Source: Citrobacter sp. Marseille-Q6884 (lineage in GTDB: Bacteria; Pseudomonadota; Gammaproteobacteria; Enterobacterales; Enterobacteriaceae). From it: DNA of 64,000 nucleotides. Below, in pieces: positions 33,714 through 42,922 of this stretch (its first letter is position 1; each line of letters begins with the position of its first letter). The notes under the pieces were generated by a model that was given only the letters and a program-made list of their open reading frames with translations, was not told the origin of the DNA and did not search any database. Made by a program: the position numbers and the translations under genes. Where the stretch lies: the NCBI RefSeq assembly GCF_945906775.1, contig NZ_CAMDRE010000001.1, positions 2,356,001-2,420,000 on the forward strand, in the 5' to 3' direction.

Positions 33714-34676
33714 ATGCGTCAGACGAAAACCGGTATCCTGCTGGCAAATCTCGGCACCCCCGATGCCCCAACCCCCGAAGCGGTTAAACGCTATCTGCGC
33801 CAGTTCTTAAGCGATAAACGTGTGGTCGATACTTCGCGCCTGCTGTGGTGGCCGCTGCTGCGTGGCGTGATTTTACCGCTGCGTGCGCCGCGTGTCGCAA
33901 AACTGTATCAGTCAATCTGGATGGAAGACGGCTCGCCGCTGCTGGTATACAGCCGGGCGCAGCAGCAAGCTCTGGCAGCGCGTTTGTCGGACACTCCCGT
34001 GGCACTGGGTATGAGCTACGGCTCTCCTTCGCTGGAAAATGCAGTAGATGAACTGCTGGCAAGTGGGGTGGAGCACATTGTTGTTTTGACGCTGTATCCG
34101 CAGTACTCCTGTTCCACCGTGGCGGCGGTGTGGGATGAACTGGCGCGAATTTTAGCGCGCAAACGGGGGATCCCTGGTATCTCTTTTATTCGCGATTATG
34201 CTGATGACAGCGCCTATATTGATGCGCTGGCTAAAAGTGCCCGTGATGCATTCGCGCAACACGGCGAACCCGATTTATTGCTGCTTTCATACCACGGTAT
34301 TCCGCAACGTTACGCCGATGAAGGGGATGACTACCCACAGCGTTGTCGTGATACCACGCGTGAACTGGTCTCGGCACTCGGTTTAGCGCCGGAAAAAGTG
34401 ATGATGACCTTCCAGTCTCGTTTTGGTCGTGAGCCGTGGCTGACGCCGTATACCGACGAAACGCTAAAAATGCTGGCAGAGAAAGGAACCCGGCATATCC
34501 AGGTCATGTGCCCGGGCTTTGCGGCAGATTGCCTCGAAACCCTGGAGGAGATTGCGGTGCAAAACCGGGAAATTTTCCTCGATGCTGGCGGTAAGAAATA
34601 TGAGTATATCCCGGCGCTGAATGCCGCGCCGGAACATATCGACATGATGCTGAAACTAACAGAAGCGTATCGTTAG
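33714..34676 (+). CDS. hemH: Ferrochelatase
   Basis: 320 residues, the E. coli length. Inserts Fe2+ into protoporphyrin IX, the last step of haem synthesis, at the inner-membrane face. The catalytic His lies in LLLSYHGIPQRY; MSYGSPSLENAVDELL and the signature near FQSRFGREPWLTPYTDE are intact. Its TAG stop overlaps the convergent aes stop region (hemH ends 34676, aes ends 34673). Confidence 0.98.
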   Translation: MRQTKTGILLANLGTPDAPTPEAVKRYLRQFLSDKRVVDTSRLLWWPLLRGVILPLRAPRVAKLYQSIWMEDGSPLLVYSRAQQQALAARLSDTPVALGMSYGSPSLENAVDELLASGVEHIVVLTLYPQYSCSTVAAVWDELARILARKRGIPGISFIRDYADDSAYIDALAKSARDAFAQHGEPDLLLLSYHGIPQRYADEGDDYPQRCRDTTRELVSALGLAPEKVMMTFQSRFGREPWLTPYTDETLKMLAEKGTRHIQVMCPGFAADCLETLEEIAVQNREIFLDAGGKKYEYIPALNAAPEHIDMMLKLTEAYR

Positions 34677-35644
34677 TCTGGCGTTTTAAGCTGCGCCTGA
34701 AAGAAGTGTGCGCCATCCTGTAACGCATCGTCGGCAGTTTTCATCATCCGCGAATAGTGCAGGAAGGCGTGTAGCATGCCGGGATACATTTTGTACTCGC
34801 AGGTCTGCTGGTGTGCCTGAAGCGTCTGATACAGTAGCCGACTGTCGTCAATCAAGGGATCGAACTCGGCGCTTGCAATAAAACAGGGCGGTACATCGCG
34901 CGTCAGGTCGTTATTAAACAGGCAGTAGTAGGGTGAGTCGCGATCTTCTGCGCGACTCAAATAGGCCATTTCGTACATCTCCAGGTCCTCGCGGGTTAAG
35001 CCGTCCCACTCGCCCCCCATCAGCCGTCGGCTAAGTGAATCTTGTAAACCGTACAACCCGTACCATAACAGTACGCCCGCAACCCTGCCGCAGTTGATCT
35101 GCCGGTCACGCAGCCAGAGCGTGCTGGCCAGCGCCAGCATTGCGCCTGCAGAATCTCCGGCAAAACCGATGTGATCCACCGTGATTGCGTACTCATGAGC
35201 GTGATGATGAAAGTACTGACAGACGGCGACGATTTCTTCGATGGCGCGGGGAAAGCGCGCTTCAGGCGACAGCGAGTAGTCAATGCCAATAACCGTGCAC
35301 TGCGAGTAGTGCGCCAGTAAACGCATTATGCGATCGTGCGTATCCAGATTGCCGAGAATAAAACCACCGCCATGCAGGTAATACAGCGTGGCTGGCGCGT
35401 GAGTTTGTGGCGAATAGATACGCATGTTTACGGGACCGTGTTCGGTGGCAATGACGCACTCTCTGGTGTTCATGTGTGGTGCGTCGGCATTCCAGAATTG
35501 CCGCTCGTGCACATAATATTGACGTTGGGCGACGAAATCATTGCCGGCGGGCCACGGTGGTAAATCCTCACGGTAATAATTCACCACAGTTTTCATTTCG
35601 TCTGAGATTCTGTCCAGAACGGGGATCTTGTTTTCCGGCTTCAT
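34673..35644 (-). CDS. aes: Acetyl esterase (HSL family)
   Basis: 323 residues from MKPENKIPVLDRISDEM (E. coli Aes 319). The open frame reaches 75 codons further upstream but crosses the gsk start, so this ATG is chosen. Alpha/beta hydrolase of the hormone-sensitive-lipase group: oxyanion HGGG (91-94), nucleophile Ser165 in GDSAGA, and His in MLHAFLHY. Hydrolyses short acyl esters; in E. coli it also inhibits MalT. Divergent from gsk. Confidence 0.96.
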   Translation of the reverse strand: MKPENKIPVLDRISDEMKTVVNYYREDLPPWPAGNDFVAQRQYYVHERQFWNADAPHMNTRECVIATEHGPVNMRIYSPQTHAPATLYYLHGGGFILGNLDTHDRIMRLLAHYSQCTVIGIDYSLSPEARFPRAIEEIVAVCQYFHHHAHEYAITVDHIGFAGDSAGAMLALASTLWLRDRQINCGRVAGVLLWYGLYGLQDSLSRRLMGGEWDGLTREDLEMYEMAYLSRAEDRDSPYYCLFNNDLTRDVPPCFIASAEFDPLIDDSRLLYQTLQAHQQTCEYKMYPGMLHAFLHYSRMMKTADDALQDGAHFFQAQLKTPD

Positions 35645-35797
35645 AGGCACTCCTTGTGAACGGTGATTTATTGTAGAAATTGATGCCGTGTAAACTGCGA
35701 TCTCACCGTCTGATATTGAAACTAAGCGCCTCCGTCGCGCGCGTAGTATGGAATGTGCTACCATGCTTCGCTCAGTTAACCACCCGTAAAATCGATC

Positions 35798-37102
35798 ATG
35801 AAATTTCCCGGCAAACGTAAATCCAAACACTATTTTCCTGTCAACGCGCGCGATCCGTTGCTGCAACAAATTCAGCCCGAAAATGAGACCAGCGCAGCCT
35901 GGGTGGTCGGTATTGATCAGACTCTGGTCGATATAGAAGCCCGCGTGGATGACGACTTTGTGAAACGTTATGGATTAAGCGCCGGGCATTCTCTGGTTAT
36001 TGGCGATGATGTTGCGGAAGCGCTTTATCAGGAGCTGGTACGTGAAAATCTGATCACTCATCAGTTTGCCGGTGGAACCATCGGTAACACCATGCACAAC
36101 TACTCTGTGCTGGCGGATGACCGCTCGGTGCTGCTGGGCGTCATGTGCAGCAATATCGAAATTGGCAGCTATGCATATCGCTATTTATGCAATACCTCCA
36201 GCCGTACTGATTTGAACTACCTGCAGGGCGTTGATGGTCCAATTGGCCGCTGTTTCACCCTGATTGGCGAATCCGGTGAGCGCACGTTTGCGATAAGCCC
36301 CGGACATATGAACAAACTGCGCGCGGATAGCATCCCGGAATCGGTGATTGCAGGCGCTTCCGCGCTGGTACTGACATCCTACCTGGTGCGTTGTGAGCCG
36401 GGCGAGCCGATGCCGGAAGCCACCATGAAGGCGATTGAATATGCGAAAAAGCACAATGTGCCGGTGGTGCTGACGCTGGGAACGAAATTCGTAATTGCCG
36501 ACAACCCGCAATGGTGGCAGGAGTTTCTGAAAGAGAATGTCTCTATTCTGGCCATGAACGAAGAAGAGGCCGAGGCGTTGACCGGTGAAAACGATCCGCT
36601 GCTGGCTTCTGATAAGGCGCTGGACTGGGTGGATTTGGTGCTGTGTACGGCGGGGCCGGTAGGACTGTATATGGCAGGCTTTACGGAAGACGACGTCAAA
36701 CGTAAAACTCAGCATCCGCTGTTACCGGGAGCCATTGCTGAATTCAACCAGTACGAGTTCAGCCGCGCGATGCGCCATAAAGATTGTACGAATCCGCTGC
36801 GTGTTTATTCACACATTGCGCCGTATATGGGCGGGCCGGAAAAAATCATGAATACCAATGGTGCGGGTGACGGCGCACTGGCGGCATTACTGCATGATAT
36901 TACCGCCAACAGCTACCATCGCAGCAACGTCCCGAACTCCAGCAAACACAAATACACCTGGCTGACCTATTCATCGTTAGCCCAGGTGTGTAAATATGCC
37001 AATCGCGTGAGTTATCAGGTGCTGAACCAGCATTCCCCGCGCCTGACGCGTGGTCTGCCGGAGCGTGAAGACAGTCTCGAAGAGTCTTACTGGGACCGTT
37101 AA
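35798..37102 (+). CDS. gsk: Inosine-guanosine kinase
   Basis: 434 residues, the E. coli length. Phosphorylates inosine and guanosine with ATP (purine salvage). PfkB/ribokinase fold: GGTIGNTMHNYSVLADD near residue 90 and the catalytic signature NTNGAGDGALAALLHD near residue 352 with the base Asp. Cytoplasmic. Followed by a BIME, then convergent ybaL. Confidence 0.97.
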   Translation: MKFPGKRKSKHYFPVNARDPLLQQIQPENETSAAWVVGIDQTLVDIEARVDDDFVKRYGLSAGHSLVIGDDVAEALYQELVRENLITHQFAGGTIGNTMHNYSVLADDRSVLLGVMCSNIEIGSYAYRYLCNTSSRTDLNYLQGVDGPIGRCFTLIGESGERTFAISPGHMNKLRADSIPESVIAGASALVLTSYLVRCEPGEPMPEATMKAIEYAKKHNVPVVLTLGTKFVIADNPQWWQEFLKENVSILAMNEEEAEALTGENDPLLASDKALDWVDLVLCTAGPVGLYMAGFTEDDVKRKTQHPLLPGAIAEFNQYEFSRAMRHKDCTNPLRVYSHIAPYMGGPEKIMNTNGAGDGALAALLHDITANSYHRSNVPNSSKHKYTWLTYSSLAQVCKYANRVSYQVLNQHSPRLTRGLPEREDSLEESYWDR

Positions 37103-37125
37103 AACCAAAACTCCATGCGGGTACG

Positions 37126-37194
37126 CAGGCCTGATAAGCGAAACGCCATCAGGCCTGATTGCCGGATAGCGGCGTCAATGCCTTATCCGGCCTG
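37126..37194. repeat. BIME (two REP units) between gsk and ybaL
   Basis: CAGGCCTGAT (37126-37135) pairs with ATCAGGCCTG (37148-37157), and GCCGGATA (37161-37168) pairs with TATCCGGC (37184-37191). Two adjacent REP hairpins between convergent genes. Confidence 0.82.
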
Positions 37195-37205
37195 TGTAAC
37201 ACATC

Positions 37206-38882
37206 TCACCCTGTGACCATTTCTCCGGCTGGGGGTGTTTCAATCAGTTCGAGCATCGTGCGCGCAATTTCACGCTCACCCATGACCACCTGATTTGCAC
37301 CCCGCTCGGTGATGTACTCTACTTCATCGTCATAATGTGCGCGGGCGATAATCTCAATCGTCGGGCATTTCTCACGCGCGGAAGCGACAATCTCACCCGC
37401 TTCATAACCGTTCGGGATCGTCAGCAGCAGCCAGCGAGCGCAATCCAGATGCGCCAGATTCATGATTTCTTCGTTGGCGGCATTGCCGAGTACGGCGCGG
37501 ATACCGCGTTCACGAAGCTCATCCACGCGCGTGCGTGACGTTTCGATAACCACCAGAGGAATACCGGCCGCCATCAGTTTTTCACCCAGCAGACTGCCAA
37601 CACGACCAAAACCGACCAGCAGGGCATGATTACAGATATCGACCGGGATCTGCTTCTCTTCTTCGATAGCCTCTTCCAGCGTCTGTTCTTCCAGCGTCTC
37701 CGTTTTGGCGAGGTATTTTTCCAGCACGGCGAACAGTACCGGATTGAGCATAATGGACAGGATTGCCCCGGCCAGCACCAGATTTTGCCCGGCCTGCGGT
37801 AACAGGTTCAGCGCCATGCCCAGACCCGCCAGGATAAACGCAAACTCACCAATCTGCGCAAGGCTGGTGGCAATGGTGAGTGCCGTACGCTGCGAGTGGC
37901 CAAACAGGCGTACCAGGAAGTAGGCCGCAAGCGACTTACCAAAGATAATAATCGCCAACGTACCCAGTACGGCCAGCGGTTGCTGGATCAGAACTAATGG
38001 GTCAAACAGCATTCCGACGGAAACGAAGAACAGCACCGCGAATGCATCCCGCAGCGGCAGCGTATCGTGTGCCGCGCGGTGGCTCAGCTCAGATTCGTTC
38101 AGCACCATTCCGGCGAAGAACGCACCCAGCGCAAAGGAAACATCGAACAGCTCTACCGCGCCGAACGCGATACCCAGCGCCAGCGCCAGTACCGACAGGG
38201 TAAACAGTTCACGTGAACCCGTGGCAGCGCTGCGGGCCATAATCCACGGCACCAGACGACGACCAACCAGCATCATAATGGCAATAAACGCCACCACTTT
38301 ACCGATGGTGATGCCCATATCGACGGCCAGTGAGGCAAAACCCACATCCTCTTTTTCCAGCATGCCAGCGACGGCTGGCAGGAGAACCAGCGTCAGGACC
38401 ATCATCAGGTCTTCTACAATGAGCCAGCCAATGGCGATTTGCCCACGCTGGCTGTCAATGAGCTGCCGCTCTTCAAGCGCACGCAGTAACACCACGGTAC
38501 TGGCGGTTGAAAGGCACAAACCAAAGACGATACCGACCATCAGCGACCAGCCCAGCACAGCGGATAGCGCCATACCCAGCAGTGTCGCCACGGCTATCTG
38601 CGCGATAGCGCCGGGAATGGCGATGGACTTTACCGCCATTAAATCCTTCAAAGAAAAGTGCAACCCCACGCCGAACATCAGCAGGATTACGCCAAGTTCC
38701 GCCAGTTCCGGCGCAAGCTTGGTATCAGCAACAAAACCAGGTGTAAATGGACCGGCCAGAACGCCCGCTAACAGATATCCCACCAGAGGAGAAATACGCA
38801 GTTTATTGGCAAGCATGCCAAATATAAAAGCGAGCACAAGGCCGCCGACAATGGTGGTGATAAGCGGGGTGGCGTGATGCAT
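37206..38882 (-). CDS. ybaL: Kef/CPA2-type monovalent cation:proton antiporter YbaL
   Basis: 558 residues, the E. coli length. The N-terminal Na/H-exchanger-type membrane domain (about 1-385) has some 12 helices and GVILLMFGVGLHFSLKDL. A cytoplasmic RCK/TrkA-N domain (about 415-545, ALLVGFGRVGSLLGEKL) probably binds NAD(H). The substrate ion is not proven. Stands alone, convergent with gsk. Confidence 0.94.
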   Translation of the reverse strand: MHHATPLITTIVGGLVLAFIFGMLANKLRISPLVGYLLAGVLAGPFTPGFVADTKLAPELAELGVILLMFGVGLHFSLKDLMAVKSIAIPGAIAQIAVATLLGMALSAVLGWSLMVGIVFGLCLSTASTVVLLRALEERQLIDSQRGQIAIGWLIVEDLMMVLTLVLLPAVAGMLEKEDVGFASLAVDMGITIGKVVAFIAIMMLVGRRLVPWIMARSAATGSRELFTLSVLALALGIAFGAVELFDVSFALGAFFAGMVLNESELSHRAAHDTLPLRDAFAVLFFVSVGMLFDPLVLIQQPLAVLGTLAIIIFGKSLAAYFLVRLFGHSQRTALTIATSLAQIGEFAFILAGLGMALNLLPQAGQNLVLAGAILSIMLNPVLFAVLEKYLAKTETLEEQTLEEAIEEEKQIPVDICNHALLVGFGRVGSLLGEKLMAAGIPLVVIETSRTRVDELRERGIRAVLGNAANEEIMNLAHLDCARWLLLTIPNGYEAGEIVASAREKCPTIEIIARAHYDDEVEYITERGANQVVMGEREIARTMLELIETPPAGEMVTG

Positions 38883-39074
38883 TCCGTCTCCTTTGATTGC
38901 TGTGTTGATCCTGAAAACCCAAACTCCGAGTAATAGTTTATGACAATTTTAATGTTTATGTTTATGAATAATTGTTGAATTTTGAAGAAAACAGGATTTT
39001 GGAAATAAAAAAGCACGGATCGGAAAACTATGGGGGGATGTGTGGGGCAAACGCTGATGGTCACTGTAAGTGAT

Positions 39075-39101
39075 GACGGCCAAAGTTTACTTTTGGCCGT
39101 C
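39075..39101 (-). terminator. Hairpin downstream of fsr
   Basis: GACGGCCAAA (39075-39084) and TTTGGCCGTC (39092-39101) form a perfect 10-bp stem just past the fsr stop. No T-run on the fsr strand; possibly rho-assisted or mRNA-stabilising. Confidence 0.6.
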
Positions 39102-39107
39102 AGAAAA

Positions 39108-40328
39108 TCAGGCTTTATGTCGGTTATCAGGTAAGAATATGGTCAGTATCCCCAGAAGTGGCAGGAAAGCACATATTTTGTAGACCAAATCGATACTGGT
39201 ATGGTCGGCAATCAGCCCTAACACCGCAGCGCCTAAGCCACCCATGCCGAAGGCAAATCCGAAAAATAGCCCAGAAACCATGCCGATACGCCCCGGAAGT
39301 AGCTCTTGTGCATAGACCAGGATGGCAGAAAATGCGGATGCGAGGATAAAACCAATGATCACGGTTAAAATCCCGGTCCATTCGAGCGTTGCATAGGGTA
39401 AAACGAGCGTAAACGGTGCTACGCCAAGGATAGAGCCCCAAATAACATATTTTCTGCCAATCTTATCGCCTAAAGGTCCACCAATAACCGTCCCGGCCGC
39501 AACGGCAAACAGGAAGGCAAACAGGTGAAACTGGGCGTTTTGTACCGATAATCCGAATTTTTGCATCAGATAAAAGGTGTAATAGCTGCTGATACTCGCC
39601 ATATAGAAGTATTTAGAGAAAATCAGCACCAGCAGGATACCGACGGCCAGCACCACTTTATTACGCGGTAGCGGGTTCACGATGGCGACTTTCGGCTTTC
39701 CTTTACTCATCCGATGCTGTGCGGCATACCAACGGCTGATTTGCGCCAGTACCACAATCGCTAATAACGCCGCCAGCACAAACCAGGCCACATTACCTTT
39801 ACCGTAAGGCGCGATGATGACGGCGGCCAGTAGCGGCCCCAGCGAGCTGCCGAAGTTACCACCCACCTGGAAGATAGACTGAGCAAGTCCATGACGTCCC
39901 CCGGAGGCCATCCGTGCTACCCGTGAAGATTCCGGGTGGAACACCGAAGAACCGGTACCCACCAATGCAGCAGCAAGCAGCACCATATGGAAGCTGCCGG
40001 CCATTGCCAACAATACAAGCCCGCTCAGCGTGAAGCACATCCCAATCGGGAGTGACCAGGGCATCGGATATTTATCCGTCCAGTAGCCGACAACAGGTTG
40101 AAGCAGAGAGGAGGCCAACTGGAAAGTCAGCGTAATCATGCCTATCTGCATAAACGTCAGCGAGAACTCAGACTGTAATAGCGGGTAAATCGCCAGGATC
40201 AGCGACTGGATCATATCGTTTAGCAGATGAGAAAGGCTAATCGCCCCTAAAATGCCAAATGACGTACGCGCCTTGGTGACCGACGCAGACACGCCAGCCG
40301 CTGGCTGGGTGGGTTCACTTATTGCCAT
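39108..40328 (-). CDS. fsr: Fosmidomycin efflux protein (MFS)
   Basis: 406 residues, the E. coli length. A 12-helix major-facilitator transporter, with the MFS motif-A-like segment GGPLGDKIGRKYV between helices of the second half and GYWTDKYPMPWSLP in the first half. It exports fosmidomycin and, in E. coli, possibly trimethoprim. Start MAISEPTQPAAGVSASV. Divergent from ushA. Confidence 0.96.
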   Translation of the reverse strand: MAISEPTQPAAGVSASVTKARTSFGILGAISLSHLLNDMIQSLILAIYPLLQSEFSLTFMQIGMITLTFQLASSLLQPVVGYWTDKYPMPWSLPIGMCFTLSGLVLLAMAGSFHMVLLAAALVGTGSSVFHPESSRVARMASGGRHGLAQSIFQVGGNFGSSLGPLLAAVIIAPYGKGNVAWFVLAALLAIVVLAQISRWYAAQHRMSKGKPKVAIVNPLPRNKVVLAVGILLVLIFSKYFYMASISSYYTFYLMQKFGLSVQNAQFHLFAFLFAVAAGTVIGGPLGDKIGRKYVIWGSILGVAPFTLVLPYATLEWTGILTVIIGFILASAFSAILVYAQELLPGRIGMVSGLFFGFAFGMGGLGAAVLGLIADHTSIDLVYKICAFLPLLGILTIFLPDNRHKA

Positions 40329-40502
40329 AGAAAGTCACTTCTGTTTTGGTTGCGATTATGAAGGTAATCTAAATTGTTATTATTACCTGACTAACATACC
40401 TGCGGATGGTGTTTGAAGGAAGTCTCATTTCTGAAAACATTTTCGACTATTATTTCATATCGTTGTAATTTCAGCGGTTGATATTGAATCAGGGAGTGAA
40501 GT

Positions 40503-42155
40503 ATGAAATTTTTGAAACGGGGCGTGGCGCTGGCACTCTTAGCCGCCTTTGCGCTGGCAGGTCAGCCTGCTCAGGCTTATGAAAAAGATAAAACCTACAA
40601 AATAACCATTCTGCATACCAACGATCATCACGGTCACTTCTGGCGTAGCGAATACGGCGAATATGGGCTTTCTGCGCAAAAAACGTTGGTGGACGGCATC
40701 CGTAAAGAGGTGGCGGACGAAGGGGGCAGTGTACTGCTGCTTTCCGGCGGCGACATTAATACCGGCGTACCGGAATCCGATCTCCAGGACGCTGAACCTG
40801 ATTTTCGTGGCATGAACCTGATCGGCTATGACGCGATGGCCGTGGGGAATCACGAGTTTGATAACCCGCTGACGGTACTGCGCCAGCAGGAAAAGTGGGC
40901 GAAATTCCCGTTTCTGTCCGCCAATATCTACCAGAAAAGCACCGGCGAGCGATTGTTTAAACCCTGGGCCATTTTTAAGCGTCAGGATTTAAAAATTGCG
41001 GTTATCGGATTAACCACGGATGACACCGCAAAAATTGGTAACCCGGAATTCTTCACCGATATCGAGTTTCGAAAACCTGCCGACGAAGCAAAACTGGTGA
41101 TCCAGGAACTCAATATGGGGGAAAAGCCAGACGTCATTATCGCGACCACGCATATGGGTCACTATGACAACGGCAACCACGGCTCGAACGCGCCTGGTGA
41201 TGTGGAAATGGCTCGCAGCCTGCCTGCCGGGGCGCTGGCGATGATTGTGGGTGGTCACTCACAGGATCCGGTGTGTATGGCAGCGGAAAACAAAAAGCAG
41301 GTTGATTATGTCCCCGGGACGCCTTGCGCGCCGGACAAACAAAATGGCATCTGGATCGTGCAGGCGCATGAGTGGGGCAAATACGTTGGCCGCGCGGACT
41401 TCGAATTCCGCAACGGTGAAATGAAAATGGTTAACTACCAGCTCATTCCGGTAAACCTGAAGAAAAAAGTGACCTGGGACAACGGCAAAAGTGAGCGCGT
41501 ACTTTACACCCCGGAGATCGCTGAAAATCAGCAAATGCTATCACTGCTGACACCGTTCCAGAACAAAGGTAAAGCGCAGCTGGACGTAAAAATTGGCAGT
41601 GTAAACGCGCGTCTGGAAGGCGACCGGAGCAAAGTTCGTTTTGTGCAAACCAATATGGGGCATCTGCTGCTGGCTGCACAAATGGTACGTACCAGCGCTG
41701 ATTTTGGTGTAATGAGCGGCGGCGGTATCCGTGACTCCATTGAAGGCGGCGATATCACCTATAAGAGCGTGCTGAAGGTACAACCGTTCGGCAACGTGGT
41801 GGTCTATGCCGACATGAGCGGTAAAGAGGTGACTGACTACCTGACCGCTGTAGCGCAAATGAAACCGGATTCGGGCGCCTATCCGCAGTTTGCCAACGTC
41901 AGCTTTGTGGCGAAGGACGGCAAGCTTAACGATCTGAAGATCAAGGGTGAGGCCGTTGATCCGGCAAAAACCTATCGTATGGCAACGCTGAGCTTCAATG
42001 CCACGGGCGGTGACGGGTATCCGCGAATTGATAACAAGCCGGGGTACGTCAACACCGGATTTATCGATGCGGAAGTGCTGAAAGAGTATGTGCAGAAGAA
42101 TTCACCGCTGGATGCGAGTGTGTTTGAACCGAAAGGTGAAGTCAGTTGGCAGTAA
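40503..42155 (+). CDS. ushA: Periplasmic 5'-nucleotidase / UDP-sugar hydrolase
   Basis: 550 residues, the E. coli length. Signal peptide MKFLKRGVALALLAAFALAGQPAQA is cleaved before YEKDK. The N-terminal metallophosphatase domain has the dinuclear-metal motif NDHHGHF (Asp41, His43) and GNHEFD; the C-terminal domain binds nucleotide (SGGGIRDSIEGGDITYKSV). Degrades external nucleotides and UDP-glucose so nucleosides can be imported. Confidence 0.97.
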   Translation: MKFLKRGVALALLAAFALAGQPAQAYEKDKTYKITILHTNDHHGHFWRSEYGEYGLSAQKTLVDGIRKEVADEGGSVLLLSGGDINTGVPESDLQDAEPDFRGMNLIGYDAMAVGNHEFDNPLTVLRQQEKWAKFPFLSANIYQKSTGERLFKPWAIFKRQDLKIAVIGLTTDDTAKIGNPEFFTDIEFRKPADEAKLVIQELNMGEKPDVIIATTHMGHYDNGNHGSNAPGDVEMARSLPAGALAMIVGGHSQDPVCMAAENKKQVDYVPGTPCAPDKQNGIWIVQAHEWGKYVGRADFEFRNGEMKMVNYQLIPVNLKKKVTWDNGKSERVLYTPEIAENQQMLSLLTPFQNKGKAQLDVKIGSVNARLEGDRSKVRFVQTNMGHLLLAAQMVRTSADFGVMSGGGIRDSIEGGDITYKSVLKVQPFGNVVVYADMSGKEVTDYLTAVAQMKPDSGAYPQFANVSFVAKDGKLNDLKIKGEAVDPAKTYRMATLSFNATGGDGYPRIDNKPGYVNTGFIDAEVLKEYVQKNSPLDASVFEPKGEVSWQ

Positions 42156-42193
42156 CCGTTATTTCTCGTCAGGTAGCGTAGTACTACTGGGCA

Positions 42194-42227
42194 ATGGCCG
42201 GAGGGGCGTAAATGCTTATCCGGCCAT
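42194..42227. repeat. REP-like hairpin between ushA and ybaK
   Basis: ATGGCCGGA (42194-42202) and TCCGGCCAT (42219-42227) are perfect inverse complements flanking GGGGCGTAAATGCTTA, a REP-type unit between convergent genes. Confidence 0.75.
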
Positions 42228-42239
42228 CGGGCGAAAACC

Positions 42240-42719
42240 TTAATCCCGGCGTGCGATATCCGCGAATTTTGCATCAAGGATTTTGGCTAAATCGCCCGCT
42301 GCCAGTTCAATATCCAGCCCGCGTTTGCCGCCGGAGACATAAATAGAGTCAAACGTCTGGGCTGGCGCATCGATCACGGTAGGCAGGCGTTTTTTCTGCC
42401 CCAGTGGGCTGATGCCCCCGACCAGATAACCGGTAACGCGTTGCGCAACCATCGGGTCGGCCATATCAACCTTTTTAGCGCCCAGCGCCTTCGCGACTTT
42501 TTTCAGATCCAACTGCCCGGCGACCGGGGTCACGGCGACCGCCAGATGTTTCATGTCGCCATTCACTGCAACCAGCAGGGTCTTATAGACCTGATCTGCA
42601 TTCAGCCCTAATTTACGTACTACTTCATCGCCAAAATTTGTCTCTGACGGATCGTGTTCGTAAGTGTGGATCTGAAAAGAAATCTTGTTTTTTTCGAGTA
42701 ATTTAACGGCGGGTGTCAT
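42240..42719 (-). CDS. ybaK: Cys-tRNA(Pro) deacylase
   Basis: 159 residues from MTPAVKLLEKNKISF, the E. coli length; the longer frame upstream has no support. A YbaK/ProX editing domain that hydrolyses Cys-tRNA(Pro) made by misacylating prolyl-tRNA synthetase, acting in trans. The catalytic/anchoring Lys is in VYKTLLVAV (residue 46), and GGISPLGQKKRLPT is conserved. Confidence 0.96.
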   Translation of the reverse strand: MTPAVKLLEKNKISFQIHTYEHDPSETNFGDEVVRKLGLNADQVYKTLLVAVNGDMKHLAVAVTPVAGQLDLKKVAKALGAKKVDMADPMVAQRVTGYLVGGISPLGQKKRLPTVIDAPAQTFDSIYVSGGKRGLDIELAAGDLAKILDAKFADIARRD

Positions 42720-42805
42720 AGCAATTTTTCCTGGCTCAGACAAAATACGGCTAAAGCATACGCCTGATGATGGTCTAAAAAATAGTACCATCTTGCGCAA
42801 TAGTA

Positions 42806-42834
42806 TTGGCAGGATGATTACTTTGAGCGACAAT
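42806..42834 (+). promoter_or_regulatory. chiX promoter
   Basis: A -35 TTGGCA (42806-42811) and a -10 GACAAT (42829-42834) with a 17-bp spacer place the start at 42841, the known first base of ChiX. Confidence 0.8.
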
Positions 42835-42840
42835 CGACCT

Positions 42841-42922
42841 ACACCGATGCTTTAAGCGTCGGCATAATAATAATGATGAAATTCCTCTTTGACGGGCCAA
42901 TAGAAATATTGGCCATTTTTTT
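42841..42922 (+). ncRNA. chiX: ChiX small RNA (MicM/SroB)
   Basis: The 82-nt sequence closely matches E. coli ChiX (84 nt) and sits in the same ybaK-ybaP gap. The 5' hairpin, AU-rich linker, unpaired seed GAAATTCCTCTTTGACGGG and 3' terminator GGCCAATAGAAATATTGGCC plus seven T are all recognisable. With Hfq it represses the chiP chitoporin mRNA and dpiBA until chitosugar-induced chb mRNA titrates it. Its T-tail overlaps the ybaP stop codon by 2 nt. Confidence 0.95.
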
